Assembly (NCBI RefSeq): GCF_032380655.1
Contig: NZ_JAWDIY010000017.1
Span: 1-64,000 of the forward strand
DNA length: 64,000 bases
Direction of reading: 5' to 3'
Origin: Diplocloster hominis
GTDB taxonomy: Bacteria > Bacillota > Clostridia > Lachnospirales > Lachnospiraceae
Shown piece after piece: positions 43,548 to 52,073 of the stretch (its first letter is position 1; the number at the start of each line of letters is the position of its first letter). The translations under genes and the position numbers were made by a program. The notes below the pieces were generated by a model, which did no database searches, was not told where the DNA came from, and saw nothing but the letters and a program-made list of their open reading frames with translations.

Positions 43548-44150
43548 CTATTCTCTAACTGTATACACCAGGCGACCTTCCTGAATTTCCAGGGGCGGTA
43601 CCGGCTCATTATCGTTATGCGTCACTATCAAATGGCCGTTGCTGTCTACGGCTACTGCAAATAGGCCTGGATTCAACTGCGTGATTACCGCAACACCGTC
43701 TGGACCTTGTGGGCCTACTGGCCCTTGTTCCCCTTGTATTCCAGGGGGTCCAATGAAATCACCATTATCAAGTTTATTTTGCACTTCATTTTTGATTTGA
43801 ATGGTTTCTTGTGTGGCTGTTGTAGCATTTACAATACATTCTTCTCCGCGCTGTATTACATCATTTAAGGCGACAAATTCATTTGAACTCTCTACCGCCT
43901 GATCACTAATATTGCTAGGAAGAACATCAAACATAACTATGGGAGTTGAAATAACATCGTCTCCGTTGATTATCTCTATTTCCACCAATAATTTCCCCGT
44001 AGCTGCAGTCATTTGGCTCGTTATACAAAAAATAGCCTCGTTGTCTGAGACTACCTCCGCATTATTATATACTAATTTCCCATCTGCCTTTTTACAAAAA
44101 ATTCGTAGTGTCGATCCCGATATATCAAATACTTTCCCGTTGTCTGTCAT
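43548..44150 (-). CDS. Baseplate upper protein (BppU N-terminal type), apparently headless
   Basis: 200 aa from the first ATG. TDNGKVFDISGSTLRIFCKK and the following ~95 residues match the BppU N-terminal domain, followed by a coiled segment and a short collagen-like block (GPPGIQGEQGPVGPQGPDG). Coding sequence continues upstream of the ATG as KCKQFDTGRRIGVR, which normally belongs to this domain, back to a stop at 44211-44213 without a start codon. The 5' end therefore seems to have been cut off, presumably by the deletion that removed the rest of the prophage. Confidence 0.78.
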   Translation of the reverse strand: MTDNGKVFDISGSTLRIFCKKADGKLVYNNAEVVSDNEAIFCITSQMTAATGKLLVEIEIINGDDVISTPIVMFDVLPSNISDQAVESSNEFVALNDVIQRGEECIVNATTATQETIQIKNEVQNKLDNGDFIGPPGIQGEQGPVGPQGPDGVAVITQLNPGLFAVAVDSNGHLIVTHNDNEPVPPLEIQEGRLVYTVRE

Positions 44151-44323
44151 TCTGACTCCGATCCGGCGCCCCGTGTCAAACTGTTTGCATTTTATAACCG
44201 GTACGATCAGTTATAAGAAATGAATTAAAAATACAAAAGTTACGAAATGTGTATATCTCGTGAATCCGCTGTTTTCGGGTCTTCTCGGCATTTATACTTA
44301 ATGCCGTTGAGGGTTTCGAGCTT

Positions 44324-44408
44324 CTCGTAATGCGTAGGTCGTCAGTTCAAATCTGATTTCCAGCTGCTTGGAAACCTCTGATTTTATCAGGGGTTTTTTG
44401 ATATTTAA
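44324..44408 (+). repeat. Prophage attachment repeat, right copy (tRNA-Thr 3' half)
   Basis: An 85-bp duplicate of 38201-38286 starting in the anticodon loop of tRNA-Thr. The 5' half of the tRNA is absent, so it is not a functional gene. The space from 44151 to 44323 holds only the headless 5' remnant of the baseplate gene; 44409-44489 is AT-rich promoter-like sequence. Confidence 0.9.
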
Positions 44409-44489
44409 CAAATGACAAGTTTATGTCCTTTGAATATTATTGTATAATATTAAATAATGATTTAATATGATTATATTGAGGGTAATGAG

Positions 44490-45308
44490 GTGAATATTTT
44501 GAAAAAGCTTATATATTTACTAATCTTCAGCTTTATTATCATATATAATAAGTTAGAAACCAAAGCAGATACATTAGTTAATTATGATACTCATTTGGAA
44601 GATCTTGAGACACCGCCGGATATTATAAGTAAACTAAATGATTATCAAAAACAATTAATATATAAAAAAATTAACAGCAATAAAATTTACGATTCATCAC
44701 AATTTTTAAATATTAAGTTTGGAAAAAAAGGGAATGTTACAGTTGACGACATTGATCCGGATTTGAGACTCATTTATTTAACCTATAAGAATACAGATAA
44801 TCATGAGACTACTATGGTTTTCTTTTACAATTGGTGCAAAAGCAATAGTCTTATTAATATCTTAAATGAAGATTTTCTTGTATGTAATTATAATGCTGGA
44901 AATACGAATTATTTTGAAATAATTGAATTTTACGGCGCTATTTATTCCAAAACAGATGATCATGTAAAAGAATTGCTTGAGACCTCAGCTCCTACGCAGG
45001 TAGATTTTGGCAGCATTAGCCTTAGCTCACCCTCAAAATACGGATTGATGCCTAACTCATTGATTTTTGGGAGTTTTCTTACAACTTATAATGTAATGGA
45101 TGATTCTGTAGCTGATGGAACATTCCTTTATTATCATAACTATAACCCTGCTGCAGAATACAAAGATTTGAGTGTAAATAATATTACTGTTAAAAATAAT
45201 ATAAATATTACTCAAAATCTCAGATATACGATTCCATACATAGCATTTATTGCATTAATAGGTCTTTTTATTTATTTATCTTTAACCGCTAAGGCACATA
45301 AAAAATGA
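44490..45308 (+). CDS. AT-rich surface protein of unknown function
   Basis: 272 aa. An N-terminal signal peptide (LIYLLIFSFIIIYNKL, likely cut near TKA) and a C-terminal membrane helix (TIPYIAFIALIGLFIYLSLT) with a KAHKK tail make it a single-pass surface protein. The ectodomain has no motif I recognise. GTG 44490 has GAGGG; TTG 44499 is an alternative. It is much more AT-rich than the chromosome and lies 80 bp outside the prophage repeat, so it may be a separate acquisition. Confidence 0.7.
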   Translation: MNILKKLIYLLIFSFIIIYNKLETKADTLVNYDTHLEDLETPPDIISKLNDYQKQLIYKKINSNKIYDSSQFLNIKFGKKGNVTVDDIDPDLRLIYLTYKNTDNHETTMVFFYNWCKSNSLINILNEDFLVCNYNAGNTNYFEIIEFYGAIYSKTDDHVKELLETSAPTQVDFGSISLSSPSKYGLMPNSLIFGSFLTTYNVMDDSVADGTFLYYHNYNPAAEYKDLSVNNITVKNNINITQNLRYTIPYIAFIALIGLFIYLSLTAKAHKK

Positions 45309-45602
45309 GTCGGCAATGAGCCGGCAAAATGATTATCTTATACATAGTCATTTTTAGGATGAAAATGATCTGCCATTCCAGACAAATTATACTATAAGAT
45401 TTTAGAAAACATTAAACCAATAGACGAATATTTCATTACGATTTATGCAGGGGTACGCACGAGTATGTACATATTAAGTACATATTTATAATAAGCTGAT
45501 ATCCGTATAATCGGCCGCCATCATATATCATAACCGGTTGCTAAAATTTATATAAATATGATAAAATAAAGTAAATTCCACAAAGAAAGAGAGGTATCTA
45601 TA
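45309..45602. other. Intergenic region with no recognised feature
   Basis: 294 bp of AT-rich sequence between the surface-protein gene and the small cysteine-protein gene. A possible ribosome binding site (GAGAGG) ends it. Nothing else is clear. Confidence 0.45.
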
Positions 45603-45959
45603 ATGAAACAGGATATCCTAAATTTTACCATTGAAAAGACACATGAATTAATCAATGCCTTTTCATGCAGTGCTGAAACTAAGGCAGCAGCTCAGGCGTG
45701 GTTAAATTCAATCGGAACTGCAAATGAAGCCTCCGAAACCAAAAACTACCTAGATGAGCTGGAAGCTGATATTATGCCAATTGATACTTTAATCAGCTTT
45801 GCCGAATCTGATGCTGGGACCCAAGTCTTTGGCGAGAATGCCTCCAAGGTTGCTTCCCATGCGAAAGAAATAAAAGCTGCTGGAGCCAAGTACTGTGACT
45901 GTCCGGCTTGCGCAGCTGTGGAAGCGATTTTAGAAAATAAAGAGGAATTACTCAAATAA
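45603..45959 (+). CDS. Small conserved protein named 'molecular chaperone Hsp90' in databases
   Basis: 118 aa, alpha-helical. KAAAQAWLNSIG, LEADIMPIDTLISFAESDAG and AGAKYCDCPACAAVEAILEN match a small Clostridia family that I recall carrying the Hsp90 name in databases. It has no similarity in size or motif to true Hsp90. The CDCPAC cysteines near the C-terminus may bind metal or be redox active. Single gene, followed by a strong terminator. Confidence 0.8.
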   Translation: MKQDILNFTIEKTHELINAFSCSAETKAAAQAWLNSIGTANEASETKNYLDELEADIMPIDTLISFAESDAGTQVFGENASKVASHAKEIKAAGAKYCDCPACAAVEAILENKEELLK

Positions 45960-45970
45960 TATTATTCTTG

Positions 45971-46076
45971 AAGGGGCTGTCGGGAAATATAATTTGCACA
46001 CCAGATGTTGATGCGAAACTTGCAATCATGTTTCATATTTGGTATGACGGATTTATTTCCCGACAGCCCCTTTTTT
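45971..46076 (+). terminator. Long terminator hairpin (family D arms)
   Basis: AAGGGGCTGTCGGGAAAT pairs perfectly over 18 bp with ATTTCCCGACAGCCCCTT across a 66-nt inner region, followed by six T residues. The outer 10 bp equal those of the terminator at 26706-26750. Confidence 0.85.
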
Positions 46077-46118
46077 GTATTCTGTAATTAGTAATAAGTT
46101 TAACAAAGGAGGTATACT

Positions 46119-46211
46119 ATGATTTATCTTACAATTGCATTTCGAGTTTTAGAAATTATTCTGATATTCTTAGGTATACTGGCGTTGATCAAATATTTAA
46201 GAAAAAATTAA
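46119..46211 (+). CDS. 30-residue membrane peptide
   Basis: The frame MIYLTIAFRVLEIILIFLGI continues with ten more residues and ends YLRKN. It is one hydrophobic helix with a basic end. AAAGGAGG lies 6 nt before the ATG, which is the main reason to accept such a short gene. It could be a type I toxin-like peptide or a small membrane regulator; no antisense RNA was identified. Confidence 0.55.
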   Translation: MIYLTIAFRVLEIILIFLGILALIKYLRKN

Positions 46212-46348
46212 TTGCTAATTTTTAGCAGAATCACGAATGTTTACTGGAAGTTTTAAAAAAAGCGGATGCGATTTAAAAAAATAACCTTTACATCCGCTTT
46301 CCCTATTCATTTAATAGGTAAAAGAATAATATCCTGTTTAACTATCAG

Positions 46349-47680
46349 TTATTTTTCCTGCCAGGATTGCCAATTCCCAGCCCATTTCACACGAATATAT
46401 AAGGTCGGAACAGGTGAAGAACCGAATCCACGCATGATATATAACTGGGCTATAAAATCAGGGTAATTTAGAAGTTGTATGTTAATAAGGAATCCTCCGA
46501 CCGTATTAGCATCTCTGGGAGATTTGGTTACAGTACCCGCCATCGCATCAGACACATAAATATAAGGATGGTTTATCATACTATTAAAGCTCCCATATTC
46601 CTCAGATGTAGCCTCATAGGCTGAAAAATTATCTTTCAGTGTATTTAAAGACTGTTCCACTGTAGCTTTACCATCTGACATGAATATTAAGTTAGCAGCA
46701 TTGGGGCCTTGCGGACCAATGGGTCCCTGATCTCCTTTATCCCCTTTGGGACCTTGCGGTCCTATCGGACCAACTGGCCCCTGATTTCCTTTATCCCCTT
46801 TAGCGCCTTCTGGTCCTTGTGGACCAATACGGCCTGGATCTCCTTTATCACCTTTGGCACCTTCTGGCCCTTGTGGACCAACTGGCCCCTGATCCCCTTT
46901 ATCCCCTTTGGAGCCTTCTGGTCCCTTTGGACCAATTGGGCCTGGATCTCCTTTATCACCTTTGGCACCCTGCGGACCTACTGGTCCCTGGTCCCCTTTA
47001 GGCCCAACATCTCCCTTAGGGCCGGTTGCGCCGGTAGGACCCTGTGGTCCTTCTGGACCAGTCAATCCTCTCGGACCGGTTGCGCCCTGTGGTCCTTCTG
47101 GACCAGTCAATCCTCTCGGACCATTCTCACCCTGTGGGCCTTCCGGACCAGTCAGACCTCGTAGCCCTTGTGCTCCGGCCTCTCCCTGTGGTCCTTGCGC
47201 ACCTGTATCGCCTTTAGAACCTTGGATTCCCTGTGGACCAGCTGGTCCTGCTTCTCCTGTATCACCCTTTAATCCCTGCGGTCCTCTTGGTCCTATCGGC
47301 CCCTGCTCACCAGGATCTCCTTTATCACCTTTCAATCCCTGCTCTCCAGTGTCACCCTTCGGTCCTGCAGGGCCATCAGCACCTGCCTCACCGGCCGGTC
47401 CCTGCTCGCCGGGATCTCCTTTTTCCCCTTTCAGGTTGTTCAACCAATCAATCATGGTACCCTGGAACCCATAATCCACCGCAATCTCATAGGCCGATTT
47501 ACCCTTCGCATATACGGTTGTATTTTCATCACCGATATACCAAAAGCCGTCCTCTCCAATATGAGGTGTAACACCGTTCTCTCCTTGTGATGGTTTGCCG
47601 GTATCAATACCGTTGATGTACCAGTTTCCATTTACCCCGATTTCGGGAAGAAACAGTGTATAAGTACTTTGATCAGACAT
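46349..47680 (-). CDS. Collagen-like protein with C-terminal pyocin-knob-like domain
   Basis: 443 aa. The N-terminal ~85 residues (IGVNGNWYINGIDTGKPSQG) are followed by about 235 residues of Gly-X-Y repeats (GDKGDPGEQGPIGPRGPQGL and similar) that should form a triple helix. The C-terminal ~115 residues (VGGFLINIQLL through YIRVKWAGNWQSWQEK) resemble the knob domain of phage or pyocin tail fibres. It has no signal peptide. GGAGG precedes the ATG. Two LexA-type boxes lie in its promoter, so it is probably SOS induced. It may be a tail fibre, an exosporium filament, or an adhesin. Confidence 0.82.
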   Translation of the reverse strand: MSDQSTYTLFLPEIGVNGNWYINGIDTGKPSQGENGVTPHIGEDGFWYIGDENTTVYAKGKSAYEIAVDYGFQGTMIDWLNNLKGEKGDPGEQGPAGEAGADGPAGPKGDTGEQGLKGDKGDPGEQGPIGPRGPQGLKGDTGEAGPAGPQGIQGSKGDTGAQGPQGEAGAQGLRGLTGPEGPQGENGPRGLTGPEGPQGATGPRGLTGPEGPQGPTGATGPKGDVGPKGDQGPVGPQGAKGDKGDPGPIGPKGPEGSKGDKGDQGPVGPQGPEGAKGDKGDPGRIGPQGPEGAKGDKGNQGPVGPIGPQGPKGDKGDQGPIGPQGPNAANLIFMSDGKATVEQSLNTLKDNFSAYEATSEEYGSFNSMINHPYIYVSDAMAGTVTKSPRDANTVGGFLINIQLLNYPDFIAQLYIMRGFGSSPVPTLYIRVKWAGNWQSWQEK

Positions 47681-47708
47681 ATGTGTGTCCTCCTTAAAAT
47701 TAATATCA

Positions 47709-47745
47709 GAACATTTGTTCTTCTATTATTATAGAACATTTGTTC
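47709..47745 (-). promoter_or_regulatory. Two LexA (SOS) boxes around the collagen-like gene promoter
   Basis: GAACATTTGTTC occurs at 47709-47720 and again at 47734-47745. On the minus strand TATAAT lies between them, so LexA on either box would block the promoter. The form matches the recA box in this window (GAAC-N4-GTTC). Confidence 0.72.
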
Positions 47746-47956
47746 GATTTCAAACAGTCCCAGAATTTGTATATCCAACAAGCAGACACATATAGTGTCA
47801 TTATTTTGTATTTGCATACTGTCCCTCCGCACTTCTAACTTGACGAAACCAGTATAAAATAATAGACTTATCTTAAGTGATCCTTATAGCCAATCCAACA
47901 TGATTACAAAAACAGAATTTCCAACATTCGTTTACATGAAAGGCAGGTCAACACAT

Positions 47957-48919
47957 ATGCTTCAGGTCTGTTACAGCAATTCCATAAAAGGTTCCCTGCG
48001 CTATGCACAGAGCATTCATTCCAATTTAATAAGAAACGATTCCAGCATCCGTTCCGCTGTATCGGCCTCAAATACCACAGAAAATACAACGTCAGTTCTC
48101 CCCGCAGCCACTTCCTCCCAGAAGCCGGCTGTTAAAAGTACCCTAACCCCTTTAGAGGGAAAATCCACAGATCTGGCCGCCTTATCCTTTGTCCTGTCTA
48201 TCGGAGACATAATAACTCCCATTCTGTCTGATCATTGTCCCCGTAAAGCACTGATCCAACACATGTATTCAGACTACGATTATAGTACCGATCCTGAATC
48301 TGTTCAGGAAGCAACCATCCAAACAGAAACATATTGGCAAAACTGTATAAATGACCTCGAAATTCTCAAAACCCGCGCGTCTAATGGCGAACCAGTAAGG
48401 ATCTGGTATGACAATACCCCTGACAGCATGTGTGGGCTTCTGTATACTTCAGATCTTCTCTGTTCCTTAGACTGTCATGTGACAGCCGTACCGCTCTCTC
48501 CCTGGTGTCCGAATGGAACCAGCTCCATAATCATCAATTCAGGCTGGGGCGAGGTCCCTCCAGAAGAATATGCAGGCTGCCTGTCCCGCGAAATCGAACT
48601 GCCCAAAGCTCTTCTGCTTTCATACTCCATGGAATGGCAGCGCCTGCAAAAAGAAAACAGCCCGTTGCGGGCTGTCGTTAGCGGACATGTAGTCAGTGTA
48701 GCGGAAACTTTTTATGATCCATTTATCCTCCGTGAAATTCCGGACGGGGAATTCAGCATCGCACAGCTAATCGCTAACGTGCTGACGAATGAAAATCTCG
48801 GGATCGGAGACTGGCAGATCGCACAGCGGATCATCTGCCTGATTGAAAGCGGCAGACTTCATACTGTGAAATCAGACAGCAGCCGCTATTATAACACCAT
48901 TCTCCAATCCTCTAAATAA
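47957..48919 (+). CDS. DUF1835/DUF3658 family protein
   Basis: About 320 aa. It starts MLQVCYSNSIKGSLRYAQS, the normal DUF1835 beginning; the C-terminal part (SIAQLIANVLTNENLGIGDW) is DUF3658-like. Function unknown; the family is scattered in Firmicutes. An in-frame ATG 57 nt upstream lacks a ribosome binding site. The stop codon merges into a 21-bp tandem repeat array. Confidence 0.82.
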   Translation: MLQVCYSNSIKGSLRYAQSIHSNLIRNDSSIRSAVSASNTTENTTSVLPAATSSQKPAVKSTLTPLEGKSTDLAALSFVLSIGDIITPILSDHCPRKALIQHMYSDYDYSTDPESVQEATIQTETYWQNCINDLEILKTRASNGEPVRIWYDNTPDSMCGLLYTSDLLCSLDCHVTAVPLSPWCPNGTSSIIINSGWGEVPPEEYAGCLSREIELPKALLLSYSMEWQRLQKENSPLRAVVSGHVVSVAETFYDPFILREIPDGEFSIAQLIANVLTNENLGIGDWQIAQRIICLIESGRLHTVKSDSSRYYNTILQSSK

Positions 48920-49022
48920 GCAGATTCTATTTCTTATTTAGCAGATCCTATCTCTGATTAAGCAGATCCTATTTCCGATTTAGCACCTCTTATTTTCGAT
49001 TTACCATCTCCTATTTCCAATA
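48918..49022. repeat. Tandem array of a 21-bp repeat (5 copies)
   Basis: Five consecutive 21-bp units, consensus TAGCAGATCCTATTTCCGATT, run from the DUF1835 stop codon to 26 nt before the ribU stop. Copies differ at a few positions and there is no spacer. Each frame has stops, so it is not coding. Confidence 0.85.
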
Positions 49023-49047
49023 AAGCATGCCCCGATATAAACAGAAA

Positions 49048-49698
49048 CTATAAAATACCTTTCATCACCAGAACAAGCAGTATGCAGCTGACCAATACCA
49101 GTCCCGAGACAAGCACGATTCCGATTTTCCCTGACCGCTTACTGGAATGCCCGGTGGATTCCGGAATCAGCCTTGCTTTTCTCAGCGCTGTAACTAACGG
49201 TTTATAGATCAGCATCGTGATAGCAGCATTTAAACCACCTTTCAGCAGATTAAACGGTAAAAAAGCCGGAAGCAGTAATTCTGCCACCGCTTCCCTGGGA
49301 TATCCCATATAAATCGGCGTGACAAAATAATTCCATAGAAGCATAATTCCCGTCATCAAAATAAGTCCTACGGCCAGGCCTCCTACCGCTCCGCCCACCG
49401 TATGCTTTTTCTTATAGATCACGGCTGCCGTACACGCAAAGGAACAGGATGACAGGATATTCATAATACATCCGATCACTCCCGTGTCACTAACCGTGAA
49501 CATCTCTACCAGAGATACGATCACCGAGATTGCCAGTGAGGCGATTGGTCCGAACATAAACCCACCCATGGTTATAATAACATCCTTGGGATCATATTTC
49601 AGGAACAGTACGACCGGAATTCTCCCGATCACCATCACCAGATAGGCGATCGCGCACAGCATCGCCACCGTTGTCAGTTTCTTTGTTCTCGCATTCAT
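49048..49698 (-). CDS. ribU: ECF transporter S component for riboflavin
   Basis: 216 aa with about six membrane helices. The family start KLTTVAMLCAIAYLVMVIGR and GGFMFGPIASLAISVIVSL suit RibU. It binds riboflavin and docks with a shared energising module (EcfA, EcfA', EcfT) encoded elsewhere. An FMN riboswitch and terminator precede it, which supports the riboflavin assignment strongly. Confidence 0.93.
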   Translation of the reverse strand: MNARTKKLTTVAMLCAIAYLVMVIGRIPVVLFLKYDPKDVIITMGGFMFGPIASLAISVIVSLVEMFTVSDTGVIGCIMNILSSCSFACTAAVIYKKKHTVGGAVGGLAVGLILMTGIMLLWNYFVTPIYMGYPREAVAELLLPAFLPFNLLKGGLNAAITMLIYKPLVTALRKARLIPESTGHSSKRSGKIGIVLVSGLVLVSCILLVLVMKGIL

Positions 49699-49805
49699 AC
49701 TTTTGCCCTCCTCTTAAAAAGTTTAAATTACAGGAGCTTATCCTGTTAAATAATAAAGAATCTCGCTTGTGAAACTCTCCGCCTGCAACGGGACGCCGAA
49801 AACGT

Positions 49806-49879
49806 CATCTTCCTTTTAGCCTCCGCTCGATCCCCGCGAAGCGTTTTATATCTATAGGAGATTCCTATGAAATATAAAA
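49806..49879. repeat. Repeat family E copy 2
   Basis: TCTTCCTTTT and CGATCCCCGCGAAGCGTTTT as in 19081-19157, followed by a hairpin with different arms (TTTTATAT/ATATAAAA with TAGGA/TCCTA). Here it lies in the ribU leader, directly after the riboswitch terminator. Confidence 0.5.
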
Positions 49880-49908
49880 ACACCTGAAAGATATGTCCTC
49901 CAGGTGTT
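49874..49908 (-). terminator. Riboswitch terminator of ribU
   Basis: ACACCTG pairs with CAGGTGT, followed on the minus strand by five T residues. It lies about 65 nt after the FMN aptamer and is the probable expression platform. Confidence 0.75.
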
Positions 49909-49971
49909 AAAATTCCAGCTTGCGAAAACTCCGGCTCTTATACCAGCCGGTTTTTCTTAATATTTCAACAC

Positions 49972-50118
49972 GCCTTCTTTCATCCAGACTATACTGTCGG
50001 TTTTGGAATTTCACCAAATCCTGTGCCCGAAAGCACCTGCGCTTACACGCTCGCGGACTATACCGCCGATCGGGAATTCTAAAAGTGCGAAGCACTTTCA
50101 GTCACCCTGCCCTGAAGA
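49972..50118 (-). promoter_or_regulatory. FMN riboswitch
   Basis: The minus strand has the RFN landmarks in order: AGGGCAGGGTGA, AGTCCGCGAGC, GCACAGGATTTGGTG, AATTCCAAAACCGACAGTAT and AGTCTGGATGAAAGAAGG. Binding of FMN should favour the downstream terminator and switch off ribU. Nothing else was seen in 50174-50285. Confidence 0.95.
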
Positions 50119-50144
50119 CATCCAATATTCAAATGTTTGTTATA

Positions 50145-50173
50145 ATTATAAGTCTCAACATACCTCCTGTCAA
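50145..50173 (-). promoter_or_regulatory. Promoter of the FMN riboswitch-ribU transcript
   Basis: TTGACA (50173-50168), a 17-bp spacer and TATAAT (50150-50145), about 30 nt before the aptamer. Confidence 0.82.
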
Positions 50174-50285
50174 TCCCTCAATGTCCATTCCGTTCCCCCA
50201 GCACCAATCCATTCCGTTTCCCCAGGTCCGCCACATTCCATCCAGGGCCATCCTTCATCCCACAATGCCGGCCCACGCACGGCCC

Positions 50286-52073
50286 CTACTCCTGCGCCGC
50301 CGCGAACTGTGAATTATACAGCTGCTCGTAATATCCCCGCTTTTTCATCAGCGTTTCGTGTGTCCCCACTTCTTCGATATTTCCGTCATGCAGCACCATA
50401 ATCATATCCGCATTTTTGATCGTAGACAGACGATGGGCGATGACAAAGCTGGTGCGCCCTTCCAGCACCTTATGCATCGCATTCTGAAGCATTTTCTCCA
50501 GCCGGGTATCCACAGAAGAGGTGGCCTCGTCCAGGATCAGGATTTTCGGATCCTTCAGAATCGCCCTGGCGATGGTCAGCAGCTGTTTTTCACCCTGAGA
50601 AATATTATTCCCTTCCTCGTTGATCATCATATCATACCCTCTTGGCAGGGTTCGGATAAAATGATGGACATTCGCAAGCTTGGCGGCATTGATCACCTGA
50701 TCCTTCCGGGCATCCAGCCGGCCGTAGCGGATATTGTCATAGATCGTTCCAGAGAACAGCCAGGTATCCTGCAGCACCATGCCAAAGAGCGCTCTTAAAT
50801 CCTCCCGTCTCATATCCCGGATATCCACTCCGTCGATCTGTATACTTCCACTTTCCACATCATAAAACCGAAGCAGCAGGTTGATCAGCGTCGTTTTTCC
50901 GGCTCCGGTCGGGCCGACGATGGCAACCATCTGCCCTGCTTTTATCTGCGCATTCAGATTCTGCACCACCGGCGTGTCCCCATAGCCAAAGGTCACATGA
51001 TCGAAGGTTACATTTCCTTTCACCTGGCTTAGCTGAACCGGCGGATCCGCTTCCGCCACTTCCTCTTCCTCCTCCAGTACCTCATAGATCCGGTTCAGGG
51101 CAGCAAACGCCGCCTGGAGCTGTGTCGATAACTGGGACACCTGGGACAGCGGATCGTTGATCTGCCAGATATAACGGATAAACGCCTGGAGATTGCCAAC
51201 GGTAATATTTCCGGATATCACCTGAAAGCATCCCAGTACCGCGATACTTCCGATACACAGATAAGTGGTCAGGGAAATCAGCGGATTCATCAAAGAAGAC
51301 ACAAACTGGGCTTTAAACGCGTGCTTCTGCAGTTCATCATTGACCTCTTCAAACTGCCGGATCGAATCTTCCTGTCTTCCGAAAAGCAGGATTTCGTTAT
51401 AGCCTCCATAAAGCTCCGTAATGGTTCCGTTTAACGCTCCCATGGAATCCTGCTGTGCTTTAAACTGTTTCTGGCTGCGTCTGACCACACCCCGGGTTAT
51501 GATCAGGCTGATCGGGATAATCAGAATCGAGATACAGGCCATCAGCGGCTGAATGGTAAACATCATGGTAATGGCCAGGGCCAGTGTCAGAATTCCTGTA
51601 ACAATCTGTATAAAGCTCTGCTGAAGTGCGTTCGATACCGTTTCCACATCGTTTGTGACGCGGCTTAGGATATCTCCGAATTTATGGTTGTCAAAATAGC
51701 GTACCGGAAGCCGGCGTACCTTATTCTGAACCTCATTTCTTAGATCATGCATGGCATTCTGTATCGAATTAGTCAACCAGAAAGTGCCGACGATCTGGGC
51801 CAGTGTCTTGATCAGATAGATCACCAGCAATACTGCCAGGATTCTAAGAATCACATCAAACTGTACCCCTGCACCCGGTTCCCCTTTTAATATATGCGAG
51901 GTATCCTTCGCCAGCTGAGTCGTAATCATACCTTCCACCGTAGGTGCCAGTGTCATAGCGCCCACGCCGAATACCGCCATGAACATAGCCCCCAGGAAGC
52001 TCCATTTATACGGCGCTATAAAGGGTTTGAGCTTCAGGACAGTCTCAGCCATATGTCTGAATTTTTTAAGCAT
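50286..52073 (-). CDS. ABC exporter subunit, canonical ATP site half
   Basis: 595 aa: six membrane helices then a nucleotide-binding domain with Walker A GPTGAGKTT, signature ISQGEKQ and Walker B ILILDEATSSVD, including the catalytic glutamate. It overlaps its partner gene by 8 nt, and the two resemble LmrCD/BmrCD heterodimeric multidrug exporters. Substrate unknown. Confidence 0.92.
   Translation of the reverse strand: MLKKFRHMAETVLKLKPFIAPYKWSFLGAMFMAVFGVGAMTLAPTVEGMITTQLAKDTSHILKGEPGAGVQFDVILRILAVLLVIYLIKTLAQIVGTFWLTNSIQNAMHDLRNEVQNKVRRLPVRYFDNHKFGDILSRVTNDVETVSNALQQSFIQIVTGILTLALAITMMFTIQPLMACISILIIPISLIITRGVVRRSQKQFKAQQDSMGALNGTITELYGGYNEILLFGRQEDSIRQFEEVNDELQKHAFKAQFVSSLMNPLISLTTYLCIGSIAVLGCFQVISGNITVGNLQAFIRYIWQINDPLSQVSQLSTQLQAAFAALNRIYEVLEEEEEVAEADPPVQLSQVKGNVTFDHVTFGYGDTPVVQNLNAQIKAGQMVAIVGPTGAGKTTLINLLLRFYDVESGSIQIDGVDIRDMRREDLRALFGMVLQDTWLFSGTIYDNIRYGRLDARKDQVINAAKLANVHHFIRTLPRGYDMMINEEGNNISQGEKQLLTIARAILKDPKILILDEATSSVDTRLEKMLQNAMHKVLEGRTSFVIAHRLSTIKNADMIMVLHDGNIEEVGTHETLMKKRGYYEQLYNSQFAAAQE

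Noticed and set aside
44324..44400. Second tRNA-Thr gene
   Set aside because: Only the 3' half from the anticodon loop is present; the acceptor and D arms are missing, so it is an attachment-site duplicate.
46700..47430. Regularly spaced short repeats, possible CRISPR array
   Set aside because: The periodicity is 9 bp multiples and codes for Gly-X-Y collagen repeats; there are no unique spacers of constant length.
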